Under the pieces are notes generated by a model that saw only the letters and a list, made by a program, of their open reading frames with translations, made no database searches and had not been told where the DNA came from. The position numbers and the translations under genes were made by a program. A DNA stretch of 64,000 bases, taken from CAYYIS01 sp964470965. Lineage in GTDB: Bacteria; JAAXHH01; JABIQT01. Positions within the stretch are counted from its first letter, which is position 1. Every line of letters begins with the position of its first letter. Location of the stretch: assembly GCA_964470965.1 (NCBI GenBank), contig CAYYIS010000011.1, positions 45,270 through 109,269 of the forward strand. The letters are read 5' to 3'. This document shows positions 8,981 to 17,474 of this stretch, one piece after another.

Positions 8981-9759
8981 TGACCGCCGCCCGTATAGAG
9001 CAGGCGGCGGACCTTATCCTCAATGCCCGTCTGACGCACGCACCTGTCCTCCTGCCGGACGATTGCCGCCCACAGACGACCGATCAAGCGTATGCCATCC
9101 AGCACCGGGTGACGGAGCGGCTGAACCTGCCCTCGGCAGGCTGGAAGATTGGTGCCGCCAGCAAGGCCGTGGCTGCCGCAGAAGGCGCTTCCTCGGCGGT
9201 ATCAGGCAGACTGTTCCAGCCGAACGTACATCGGAGCCCGGCGACGTTGGGGACAGATCACTTTACCAGTTTTCGCAACTGTGAGGTTGAATTCGTATTG
9301 AGGGTCGGTAGAGATCTTCCCTCGCGGACCGAACTATACACCCATAAAGATATAGCGGATGCGGTGGATCGGCTCTACCCTGCCATCGAAATTGGAGACA
9401 GCCGTTTGGCAGACCGCGCCACGGCAGGCTTCCTGACGGTCTGCGCCGACAACGCCGGCGGTACACAGCTGGTTCTTGGGGACGAGATCCAGGACTGGCA
9501 GCGGCTGGACCTGCCGAATCATTCCGTTCGCATGCTGATCAACGACAAGCCGGTCGCTCGGGGAATGGGGCGGGATGTGATGGGACATCCAATCAACGCG
9601 TTACTGTGGCTAGTTAATCAGCAAAACGGCTGGAACAACTCCGTCCCCGCTGGTTCATTGATCGCCACCGGTACCTGCACAGGCATCAACATCGCGCAAC
9701 CCGGCGACCATGCCTTGGCGGATTTCGGTGAGATCGGACAGGTCGAAATACGGTTTTAG
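8980..9759 (+). CDS. 2-keto-4-pentenoate hydratase / 2-oxohepta-3-ene-1,7-dioate hydratase-like protein (FAH superfamily)
   Basis: A 259-residue MhpD/HpaH-type protein. Visible are AGWKIGA, the metal-binding acidic run CEVEFVLRVGRDLP, PAIEIGDSR and ADNAGGTQLVLG. Members hydrate dienoates in aromatic meta-cleavage or decarboxylate 4-oxalocrotonate. The GTG start overlaps the phyH stop (TAGTG). Its own stop overlaps that of the convergent GT39 gene. No ring-cleavage extradiol dioxygenase is next to it, so an aromatic pathway role is inference. Confidence 0.85.
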   Translation: MTAARIEQAADLILNARLTHAPVLLPDDCRPQTTDQAYAIQHRVTERLNLPSAGWKIGAASKAVAAAEGASSAVSGRLFQPNVHRSPATLGTDHFTSFRNCEVEFVLRVGRDLPSRTELYTHKDIADAVDRLYPAIEIGDSRLADRATAGFLTVCADNAGGTQLVLGDEIQDWQRLDLPNHSVRMLINDKPVARGMGRDVMGHPINALLWLVNQQNGWNNSVPAGSLIATGTCTGINIAQPGDHALADFGEIGQVEIRF

Positions 9760-11225
9760 GGCGTGTTCAGTTTAATTACTTCCCAATCACAGATATTAGC
9801 CAGCGTCGTATGTCGCATACGGTCCCTCAACCAGGAGTAGTTGCCGGCGAATCGGGGTATGACATCATCCGTGCCGGGATGCCGCTTTGCGATACGGCCC
9901 GCATGGGCTTCGTTCCAGATGAGATAAAGGCCGGGCGTATCTCCAGTTGGCACTGCCAGGGTATCCGCATCGATCTCATGCAAATGGACCACCCGGTGGT
10001 GGGTATAACGCTGTGCCGCATGAGCCATATCGAACGCGATGATAAGACTCCCTTCAACCGGTATATTATGCTCTATCCACGCTACCGCCTCCATCTCGCA
10101 TGCCTTACGGTCGATGACTTCACCGATCGTGCGGGACGAGCCCATGGTCAGGCCTAATAGGCCGGCCAGCAAGGTCACACCTACCCCCACCCGAAGACCT
10201 GTTGCCTTACGATCTATATGGTCGTGAACGAAAACCAGTCCGACGGCACAACATAGGCTGAGCGGCACGGTCAGCGGCATCAGGTATCGGGGGTTGACCA
10301 GTGGCAGTCCGGCTAGGAATCCGAACAACCCCAAAAGCCAGATTCCTGTGAAGGCCAGCAGGGGAGGGTCCTTTCTGAGTACCCAAAGCCCGATCAACGA
10401 ACAGGCAGCCCAGATAGGATTGAGGAAGCTCCATCCACCGAGTGTCCTGATATCCATCAGGGCGACCGGCCAGGGATAGGATAGCAGTCCGTCAGGCGTC
10501 ACGAATTCGCTTCGAAGGGCATTGAGCGGGTGCCAAGCCTGTGCTATAAAAAGTGATGGGATGTGCAACTCCATGTGTTGCAGCTCAGGCAAAGCTATGA
10601 GCAACCCGACGGCGCTGCCGGCGACAATATGCCGCCAGGGCGGCCTTCGGCCTGATACTACCGCATAGGCCAAAACCGGCAGAAATGCCAACGCGCTGAT
10701 GTAGCGGGTTATGGTCGCCAGCGTGAACAGTACAACGGATGCCAGCCCGCACTTCCACGTCGGATGCTGCAGGTAGCGGATGCCGCACAATACGCCACCG
10801 GTCAGCCAGAACAGGGCCGGCACATCGCTCATGATCACAATGCTACTGCGGATGTGGTAGGGCAGTAAACCCACGAGCAGCCCCGAGATCAGCGCTACGG
10901 CAAACCGTTTCGTGAGTACCCAACCCAACAGGCTCACAAGCACCGGAGTCAGGCTTCCCATGGTTAAGCCAACCAGTTGAGCGATTTCAGGGCGCACGCC
11001 GAAAGCTGTGATCATCAATGCCAGCAGCGCAGGGTAGCCGATACTGTCCTGCCCCCGATGCTCCAGGGATAACGCGATCTCCCGGCCTTGCTCGAAATAA
11101 TAGTAGGCATCCTGCCCGTACAAACCGTCGAAACCTGTTTCCCATACGATACCGAACCGTATCAACAGCGCCGGCAGGCCGGTTAAAAGCACTATGGTTG
11201 TCAGGTTCTGTCGCTTTTGGTTCAT
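9756..11225 (-). CDS. Integral membrane glycosyltransferase, GT39/ArnT-like
   Basis: A 489-residue polytopic membrane protein with about ten hydrophobic segments. The first periplasmic loop has the acidic motif GQDAYYYFEQG followed by IGYPALLAL, as in lipid-phosphate-sugar-dependent GT-C transferases (dolichyl-phosphate-mannose protein mannosyltransferase, ArnT). It would use a polyprenyl-phosphate sugar donor on the outer face of the membrane. It is the last gene of the operon starting at 19.6 kb, 3 nt behind the GT4 gene. The acceptor is unknown. Confidence 0.8.
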   Translation of the reverse strand: MNQKRQNLTTIVLLTGLPALLIRFGIVWETGFDGLYGQDAYYYFEQGREIALSLEHRGQDSIGYPALLALMITAFGVRPEIAQLVGLTMGSLTPVLVSLLGWVLTKRFAVALISGLLVGLLPYHIRSSIVIMSDVPALFWLTGGVLCGIRYLQHPTWKCGLASVVLFTLATITRYISALAFLPVLAYAVVSGRRPPWRHIVAGSAVGLLIALPELQHMELHIPSLFIAQAWHPLNALRSEFVTPDGLLSYPWPVALMDIRTLGGWSFLNPIWAACSLIGLWVLRKDPPLLAFTGIWLLGLFGFLAGLPLVNPRYLMPLTVPLSLCCAVGLVFVHDHIDRKATGLRVGVGVTLLAGLLGLTMGSSRTIGEVIDRKACEMEAVAWIEHNIPVEGSLIIAFDMAHAAQRYTHHRVVHLHEIDADTLAVPTGDTPGLYLIWNEAHAGRIAKRHPGTDDVIPRFAGNYSWLRDRMRHTTLANICDWEVIKLNTP

Positions 11226-11228
11226 GGT

Positions 11229-12359
11229 TCAGCCGTCCAACGGGTGGGAATCATCTCCGATAATATGTTCATATACGTCCGCTAGCCGGTCGACAGAGAG
11301 TTTCATATCATACCGTTGTGCTATTTCACGATTGCGGAGTCCGGTCTCCAGTCGTTTGTGAGGATGGTCCAAAAAGCCGGCAATGGCGTTCGCGAGCGTC
11401 TGCTCATCGCCTCTCGGTACGCAGACGTCCGCATCGATCAACTCCGGCGCCAGGCCGACCTCCGTAGCCACCACCGGAAGCCCGCAGGCCATGGCTTCTA
11501 GCAGTACGACGCCCTGCGCTTCATGTTCAGACGTGAGTAAAAACAGATCCGCATTCTGATAACAGACGACCATCTTATCGTGATGAACCCATCCCCGCCA
11601 GTCAATCCGCGAATCTATACCCAATGAACTACTGAGAGCCTGCAGATCTTTTTTCAGATATCCGTCCCCCACGATTTCGAGACGCCATGGACGGTCCGCA
11701 ATACGAGCCATGGCCTGTAGCAGTAACCGCTGGTTTTTTACGGGTACAAGCCCAGCCACATGAAGGATTTTAATCTCATCTCTGTTCAAACCAGACTTTA
11801 CCGGTCTGTAGCCTTGCGTGTCTATACCCAGTGGAATGGAAAGAGCCTTTTTAACCCCGGCGGTATTACGTTTGGTAAGCAGGTTGTACTGATAGGCAGA
11901 CCCGACGATAATCCTGTCTGCAAACCTGAGAGATGCTTTAACGAAAAGCCGCGGTATAAACCTTTGCCAGTCTCCGTAGCTGATATCCTTGCGGTCAACA
12001 ATTTCGCCACCGGCGCAGGTCAGGACCAGAGGGAGGCCCAATTGTAATGCTGCTATGGCGCCGGTAAGGCCGGGTGTTGTTCCCCAAAAAGAGTGTATCA
12101 GGTCAAACGGTTTGAGACGATATTCTGCCTTGATGCATCCAACTCCGGATTTTACGGAACCGACGGGACCGTTTGCCAAGGCCGATACGGGTACGCCTTT
12201 GATCCGATAATCCATCTGTCTCCCTGGATACCGGAGCGTTACGACATATACTTCGTATCGCTCTGCCATGGCCAGGATCGTCTCCGAAACTGCGGGTAAA
12301 AACCAGTCGCTCTCACCCGCTGGAAACCCCGGAACGACGTAGCAAATTCGGAATGGCAT
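11229..12359 (-). CDS. Family 4 glycosyltransferase (GT-B fold)
   Basis: A 376-residue retaining GT-B enzyme. The N-terminal half holds the acceptor domain; the C-terminal half has the donor-binding ILHVAGLVPVKNQ motif and the ExxxxxxxE block near residue 280 (SEHEAQGVVLLEAMACG). It would add a sugar, probably from a nucleotide donor, to a lipid-linked or small-molecule acceptor in the cytoplasm. It sits between the methyltransferase and the GT39 gene in the 19.6-9.8 kb operon. Confidence 0.88.
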   Translation of the reverse strand: MPFRICYVVPGFPAGESDWFLPAVSETILAMAERYEVYVVTLRYPGRQMDYRIKGVPVSALANGPVGSVKSGVGCIKAEYRLKPFDLIHSFWGTTPGLTGAIAALQLGLPLVLTCAGGEIVDRKDISYGDWQRFIPRLFVKASLRFADRIIVGSAYQYNLLTKRNTAGVKKALSIPLGIDTQGYRPVKSGLNRDEIKILHVAGLVPVKNQRLLLQAMARIADRPWRLEIVGDGYLKKDLQALSSSLGIDSRIDWRGWVHHDKMVVCYQNADLFLLTSEHEAQGVVLLEAMACGLPVVATEVGLAPELIDADVCVPRGDEQTLANAIAGFLDHPHKRLETGLRNREIAQRYDMKLSVDRLADVYEHIIGDDSHPLDG

Positions 12360-12379
12360 ACAATTCTCCGGCAGGTTCC

Positions 12380-13168
12380 CTACTGGCGCTGCAATTCAAG
12401 ACAATAATGATCGCCGAGTTTATTGAATAAAGGCAAGCGGTTGAAATATGTGTCAAGGGATCGTAGTAATCGAAAAGACCGGGGAAAACGATCGACCAGC
12501 GGATTCATGTAAGATGGCGGAATAAGAACACCGACGCCCGTGGTTATGAGATGCCTGCAATGGGGTTTGCAGATTTCTACGACCGTCTTTGGTGGGGGAT
12601 AGATCACGTGGACGGAAGCCTCTCCGATTGACACATCCGCGCCATCTCTCTGCAGGCGGCGGAAAGCGGTGCGCGGTTGCAGCTGCACTATGTGAGCGGC
12701 TATTTCCCAGGCACACCATCGGCCAATCAGGCATAGGACCGCATAGCCGCCGGGTTTCAGCCAATTGCCGGCAAGCGTTCCGATAAGTTCCGGGTTGTCA
12801 AGACAGTTCAATACACCGAAATCCGAGAACAGGCCGTCGAACGGTTCACCCGGTGTAGCGCACGCTACCTCTTCCGCAGAGCACGCTTTCAGCTCCACTA
12901 GGTCCTCCAACCTCGCCTCCGCCACGCGCTGGCGTGCTATATCCACCATCCGGGGCGATGCATCGATGGCGGTCACCCGAATCCCTTGCCTTGCCAGAAA
13001 AACGGTATCCACCCCGGTACCACACCCGATCTCGAGTATCCGCATCCCCGACCGAAACCTGCGTGTCAAGATATCGGTTACTACTGCCCTCTGGTACCGA
13101 CCGACTGTGGTGTCGGTGTAGTCATCGTCGTAGGATGGTGCGATAGCATCGAATGGGGATGGGTTCAT
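12380..13168 (-). CDS. Class I SAM-dependent methyltransferase
   Basis: About 262 residues with the FDAIAPSYDDDYTDTTVG opening typical of this methyltransferase group and the SAM-binding motif ILEIGCGTGVDTVFLA. ATG 13168 lies 4 nt after the stop of the upstream radical SAM gene and fits the family's short N-terminus; ATG 13189 would overlap that gene by 17 nt. It is embedded in the radical SAM and glycosyltransferase operon, so it probably methylates the product of that pathway or an intermediate. Confidence 0.82.
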   Translation of the reverse strand: MNPSPFDAIAPSYDDDYTDTTVGRYQRAVVTDILTRRFRSGMRILEIGCGTGVDTVFLARQGIRVTAIDASPRMVDIARQRVAEARLEDLVELKACSAEEVACATPGEPFDGLFSDFGVLNCLDNPELIGTLAGNWLKPGGYAVLCLIGRWCAWEIAAHIVQLQPRTAFRRLQRDGADVSIGEASVHVIYPPPKTVVEICKPHCRHLITTGVGVLIPPSYMNPLVDRFPRSFRLLRSLDTYFNRLPLFNKLGDHYCLELQRQ

Positions 13169-13172
13169 TATT

Positions 13173-14567
13173 TCAATCTTGAAATTCATTTTCTGTCCAT
13201 CTCATGCCCCAGCGGGCGATGCGGGCGTTGATGAAGGCGCGGACGAGTTTTGAATAGCTCCGTTTCGGACTATGCCGGGCCTTATGCAGCGCCACTTCGT
13301 GGACCATCCAGTGATTCGCGAACCTATAAAATCGGCGTGAGCGGCGCCCTTGTACGGCCAGATCCCGTTCCGTGCGCACATTCCAGGGAAGATGGTCGAT
13401 CAGTTTGGATTCGATCTCATCATAGTAGGGAGTCCCTTTGATGGGGTAGGAGACGGTGGTGAGAAACATATCCGCCGCCGTTTGCTTGAGATGCTCCGTC
13501 GTCGCTTCTATATCCGAGATTTCCTCACCTTCATATCCCAGCATCACGAACAGGCCCACCTGGATCCCGTGCTGTTGGGCAACGCGGGTCATTTCTTTGA
13601 TACAGTCAGTCGTCACGGCGCGTTGCATGGCGTCCAAGATACGCTGCGAACCACTCTCTGATCCGAGCCATATCCTCGTACAGCCAATCTCGGCCAGTGT
13701 CTCAATGACCCGATTGTTGAGCCGGTCTGCCCTGGAGATGCATTCGAACGGAAGTCGTAATCCGCGCCGACGCATTTCATCAGCATATTTATACAGCCAT
13801 TTGTGGTTGATCGTGAATACATCGTCCGCAATCCAGAGCATGTCCGGATTGTAGGTTTCCACCAGGAGAGCCACTTCCTCCGCGATGAGTTCAGGCGATC
13901 GACGGCGATGGGATTCACCGAACACTGTGTGGCTGCACCAGGCGCATTCATAGGGACACCCCCGGGCGGTGATCAGCGAGATCGAACTCATGCCGTGGCT
14001 TGATATCCAGGCGTCCAGGTAGCACGACATGTCGATGGCGTCCCGGTCCGGGAAAGGCAGCGTGTTCAGGTTCCGAATATAGGGCCGTTCCGCCGTTTTC
14101 ACGCAAACGCCATCCTCTGTCCGGTATACGATTCCCTGTACATCTCCCAGTTCATGAACACCCTGCCTTTCTATGGTCGGCAGTAGCTCCTCCAAGGTAT
14201 GCTCGCCTTCGCCTATGACTACAATATTCGCACCGTGCTTCAGGAACTGCTCGGCGTAATGTGGTGGCTCAGGTCCGCCTACAATCACCACGGCGCCGGA
14301 GTCTCGGGCCTCCTGTATCATTTCCAAAATCGTGAGCTTGGTCATCAGATTGCAGTATAAACCCACCACAGGAGGCCGTCGTTCAGCCAGAATGTCCCGG
14401 AAGGCCTGCCGTGTTTGAAAGGTACCATCAAACACATCCACCGTATGGCCTTCGGATTTCAGATAGGCGGAGATATACAGAAGACCGAGTGGCGGGTACG
14501 GCTTCATAACCTGCTGTTCTTTAGGGTCTTCAGCGAGGAAGAAACCATGAGAGAGGAGAATGTACAT
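13173..14567 (-). CDS. B12-binding-type radical SAM protein (third of three in tandem)
   Basis: A 464-residue protein with an N-terminal cobalamin-binding-like Rossmann domain (about residues 1-140, with KPYPPLGLLYISAYL and GGPEPPHY) and a radical SAM core whose cluster motif is CPYECAWC near residue 210. A SHRRRSPE segment follows as in BchE/HpnJ-like enzymes. I see no classical DxHxxG cobalamin ligand motif, so a His-off or cobalamin-less mode is possible. Start ATG 14567 leaves 14 nt to the previous gene; the longer frame to 14621 would overlap it. Likely role: methylation, ring contraction or C-C bond chemistry on the cluster's product. Confidence 0.83.
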   Translation of the reverse strand: MYILLSHGFFLAEDPKEQQVMKPYPPLGLLYISAYLKSEGHTVDVFDGTFQTRQAFRDILAERRPPVVGLYCNLMTKLTILEMIQEARDSGAVVIVGGPEPPHYAEQFLKHGANIVVIGEGEHTLEELLPTIERQGVHELGDVQGIVYRTEDGVCVKTAERPYIRNLNTLPFPDRDAIDMSCYLDAWISSHGMSSISLITARGCPYECAWCSHTVFGESHRRRSPELIAEEVALLVETYNPDMLWIADDVFTINHKWLYKYADEMRRRGLRLPFECISRADRLNNRVIETLAEIGCTRIWLGSESGSQRILDAMQRAVTTDCIKEMTRVAQQHGIQVGLFVMLGYEGEEISDIEATTEHLKQTAADMFLTTVSYPIKGTPYYDEIESKLIDHLPWNVRTERDLAVQGRRSRRFYRFANHWMVHEVALHKARHSPKRSYSKLVRAFINARIARWGMRWTENEFQD

Positions 14568-14581
14568 GAAATCCAGACGGC

Positions 14582-16012
14582 TTACGACAATTGCGCGGGT
14601 GGCCGGAGCCACTCCACACACGTCTTTTCAAAGGGTAGGCGATAGAAATCCGTTCGGCAACGCAGACGCGACATCCACTGCAGCGGCTGGTGTAATATGT
14701 GCGGGTGAATACCGAAGGCATGCCGCTGGTAGAATTTGAACCGCTGGACCATTCGGCGTTGCGTACGGTTCAACCAGAGGTTGTCCGAACCATCGGTACC
14801 CACATAATCAAAATCAACCCACTCTTCCAGAGTGCGTGGCATCCTGTACCCGGTACGCTCCGCTTCAAGGGCGATAGGAGTACCGGGGTACGGACGGTAA
14901 AAGAAAATCTGTGCTTCGAAAAGAGGGCTCAAACGCCGAAGCTCCTTTACAAGGCGCATGGTAGCGGCAATACTTTCTTCCGTCTCACCCGGAAATCCCA
15001 CGATAAATGGAAAGGTAGCTCCGATGTCATGGCGGATACACTTTTCTGCGCTGATAAAAACCTGTTCTATTTTTATGTCTTTCTTCATCCAGTCGAGCAT
15101 TTCCTGAGAGCCGGATTCCACGCCAATCATTACCCGCCTTAGTCCGGATCGTCTGGCACCTGATAACAGTGCATCATCCATCCTGTCACCCTGATCGGCA
15201 CGCATCGTGGCGGTCCATGAAATGTTCAGATCGGCGCTGATAAACGCCTCGGAAATAGCAGCGACCCTTTTCGCGCTCGTAAAGAATGTCTCATCCTGAA
15301 AAGATACCTCCTCAATGTGGTGCTGAGCGGCCAGCATGGTAATTTCTCGCCCCATCCGATTGGGCGACAGACCGACCCAGCCGCGTTTATATACGAATGG
15401 ATCAGCGCAGAATTCACATCGGAACCGGCAGCCCTGAGAGGAGATGTAATCGAGTTGCCGCCGGCCTTTTAATACAAAATACCGCTCTACCGGTATTAGG
15501 CCATAGTTGTGTTCAGGAAAGGAATCTACCTTACGGAGCGGACGCGGAGGGTTAACGGTAATGGTTCCATTCTGCCGGAAGGCTGTTCCTTCACACCCTT
15601 CAAGGGAGTCGTGGGATGCCAGGCGCTCCACCACTTCTGCAAACGTTTCCTCGCCCTGTCCTGTTATCGTGATGTCTACACTCTTCTCTTCCAGACAGTC
15701 CGCTTGAAAAAGCGATGGATGCCATCCCCCCCACACGATCGGCAGGTTAGGATGTCGGACCTTGACTGCCTGTGATATTCGAAGCGCATCTTTAATCGGC
15801 TGGCCGGTAAGCACGGTCATGCCAAGGCAGAGGGCACCATCCGCACGGGTCAGTACTACATCCAGTGGGTCCGATTCGAGCCGTGCGTCGATGATATCGA
15901 CCTCATATTTGTCGGTGTCGAGCGACGATCCAACGGCAAGCAGCCCGAGTGGCATGGTGTAGAAGACGGCGTCCGGATTGTAAAGCAGAATACGATGCCG
16001 CGCCATTGTCAT
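14582..16012 (-). CDS. B12-binding-type radical SAM protein (second of three in tandem)
   Basis: About 476 residues: cobalamin-binding-like N-terminus (RHRILLYNPDAVFY, WGGWHPSLF, TGQGEETF), then a radical SAM core with CRFRCEFC near residue 202, and a C-terminal region rich in aromatic and basic residues. The ATG at 16012 overlaps the TGA of the preceding gene in the classical ATGA arrangement, which decides the start against longer in-frame options. It differs clearly from its two neighbours, so the three are not recent duplicates. Confidence 0.83.
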   Translation of the reverse strand: MTMARHRILLYNPDAVFYTMPLGLLAVGSSLDTDKYEVDIIDARLESDPLDVVLTRADGALCLGMTVLTGQPIKDALRISQAVKVRHPNLPIVWGGWHPSLFQADCLEEKSVDITITGQGEETFAEVVERLASHDSLEGCEGTAFRQNGTITVNPPRPLRKVDSFPEHNYGLIPVERYFVLKGRRQLDYISSQGCRFRCEFCADPFVYKRGWVGLSPNRMGREITMLAAQHHIEEVSFQDETFFTSAKRVAAISEAFISADLNISWTATMRADQGDRMDDALLSGARRSGLRRVMIGVESGSQEMLDWMKKDIKIEQVFISAEKCIRHDIGATFPFIVGFPGETEESIAATMRLVKELRRLSPLFEAQIFFYRPYPGTPIALEAERTGYRMPRTLEEWVDFDYVGTDGSDNLWLNRTQRRMVQRFKFYQRHAFGIHPHILHQPLQWMSRLRCRTDFYRLPFEKTCVEWLRPPAQLS

Positions 16013-17472
16013 ATGTCCTGTTGCAGCCGCCGCAGCCTGAGGCTGCCGGTCGTAACGGCGATCGCACCTGTTACGGCGGAGGCTATGGTCTGGAGATGCT
16101 TTCTGCTGGTCCGATACGGATGACGGAGGCAGGAGAGCAAGGTGGTCCAACCTTTTTGAAGTCGAAATCTGCCGTGGACCACCCGGTGTAAAACCCGGTA
16201 GTATTCGGGTGCATAGGTTCCCTGAAACATCATGTCAAGATCATCACTGTCCGTCCAGTTTTGCTTGTGAATCATCTGCTGTTTGACGCGTTCGTAGAAT
16301 CTGGTGCCGGGGAGGGGATAGGAGACCGAAATGCCGATGTCGTCCGGCACACAGGCGTGCACCATCCGGACGGTGCGGTCGATATCCTCGCGGGTCTCTC
16401 CCGGATATCCGAACTGCAGGAACAATCCTACTTTTATGCCGTGCCGGTGCAACCTCTCTGCCGCGCTGTGGATCTGTTGGACCGTTGTTCCCTTGTCCAT
16501 GGCATCGAGGATTTTCTGGGAGCCGGATTCGGCCCCGACCCAGGTCATGTCGCAACCGGCTGTTTTGAGTGATGCGACCACATCTTCATCGAGCAGGTCA
16601 ACACGGGCCTGAATCTTGAACGGCGTTTTTGCGTCAAGTAGGCTTACACGGTGACTGAACTGCGATACCCAGCCCGGTTTGAGTCCGAAAATATCATCCG
16701 CAAACCAGATGTGATCCGGGTGGTAACGCTCCTTCACCTCTTTCAGTTCTTGTGCTACGTACCCGGGGCTGTGGCTGCTATACCGGTTGCCGTAGATCGG
16801 CTTGGCGCACCAGTTGCACTTGAACGGGCAGCCGCGAGTAGTGACCATGTTCATGGAGTAATAGCCATGGCGCGATCGCCAGGCCCGTTCGTACCGCTCC
16901 ATGGCTACCAGATCACGGGCCGGCTTAGGGAGGACATCGAGATCTTTTATGAAGCCACGCGGTTCCGTGTGCACCAGATTCTCGTCCCGACGAAAAACCA
17001 GGCCTGCGATGTCTTCCGGAGAAGATGGTAAGCGACCCGTAAGGGCATCCAGTAGTGCCCGCAGCGAGTGTTCGCCCTCTCCGGCCAGAAGGTAATCAAC
17101 GCCGTGGTTCAGATAGTCCTCTGTATGGTCCGTCGCATCGGAGCCGGATACGATGACGGTGCAGCCATGCTGCTTTGCCAGCGAAATCATCACGAAGGCA
17201 GCATCGCGCATCCGGGTAAGGCACATTTTGCTTAGGTAGTTAAAGTTGTCTTCGAACAAGACCAGGAACCGTGGTTTGTGTGTCCGGATAGCGTTTTTCA
17301 GTTCTTCCGGTCGTTCCGCAAACATACTGTCGAACAACGCTACCGAATACCCTGCCTGCCTTACATACCCGGCTGCGTAGAGCGTCCCGAGCGGCGGGTA
17401 GGGCTGCATGGTCTCCCATTGCTTGGGATCAAATCTCAAAAAGTATGAATGGGTACAGAGGATTTCAGCCAT
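16009..17472 (-). CDS. B12-binding-type radical SAM protein (first of three in tandem)
   Basis: A 487-residue protein with the same plan as its neighbours: N-terminal Rossmann domain (MQPYPPLGTLYAAGYV, SGSDATDH, AGEGEHSL), radical SAM cluster motif CPFKCNWC near residue 218, and the NRYSSHSP and HIWFADDIFG segments seen in a group of BchE-type enzymes often found with glycosyltransferases. It starts 2 nt after the stop of the GT4 fusion gene and overlaps the next radical SAM gene by 4 nt. The substrate is unknown. Confidence 0.85.
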   Translation of the reverse strand: MAEILCTHSYFLRFDPKQWETMQPYPPLGTLYAAGYVRQAGYSVALFDSMFAERPEELKNAIRTHKPRFLVLFEDNFNYLSKMCLTRMRDAAFVMISLAKQHGCTVIVSGSDATDHTEDYLNHGVDYLLAGEGEHSLRALLDALTGRLPSSPEDIAGLVFRRDENLVHTEPRGFIKDLDVLPKPARDLVAMERYERAWRSRHGYYSMNMVTTRGCPFKCNWCAKPIYGNRYSSHSPGYVAQELKEVKERYHPDHIWFADDIFGLKPGWVSQFSHRVSLLDAKTPFKIQARVDLLDEDVVASLKTAGCDMTWVGAESGSQKILDAMDKGTTVQQIHSAAERLHRHGIKVGLFLQFGYPGETREDIDRTVRMVHACVPDDIGISVSYPLPGTRFYERVKQQMIHKQNWTDSDDLDMMFQGTYAPEYYRVLHRVVHGRFRLQKGWTTLLSCLRHPYRTSRKHLQTIASAVTGAIAVTTGSLRLRRLQQDI

Positions 17473-17474
17473 AC

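Noticed and set aside
8980..9759. Assignment of the FAH-superfamily gene as the fumarylacetoacetase missing from the HPPD/HGD pathway
   Set aside because: Length and motifs fit the MhpD/HpaH hydratase branch, and the gene lies 30 kb away paired with phyH.
13173..17472. The three radical SAM genes as a recent tandem triplication
   Set aside because: Their cluster-motif surroundings and C-terminal parts differ strongly (CPYECAWC, CRFRCEFC, CPFKCNWC), and no long nucleotide identity between them was noticed.
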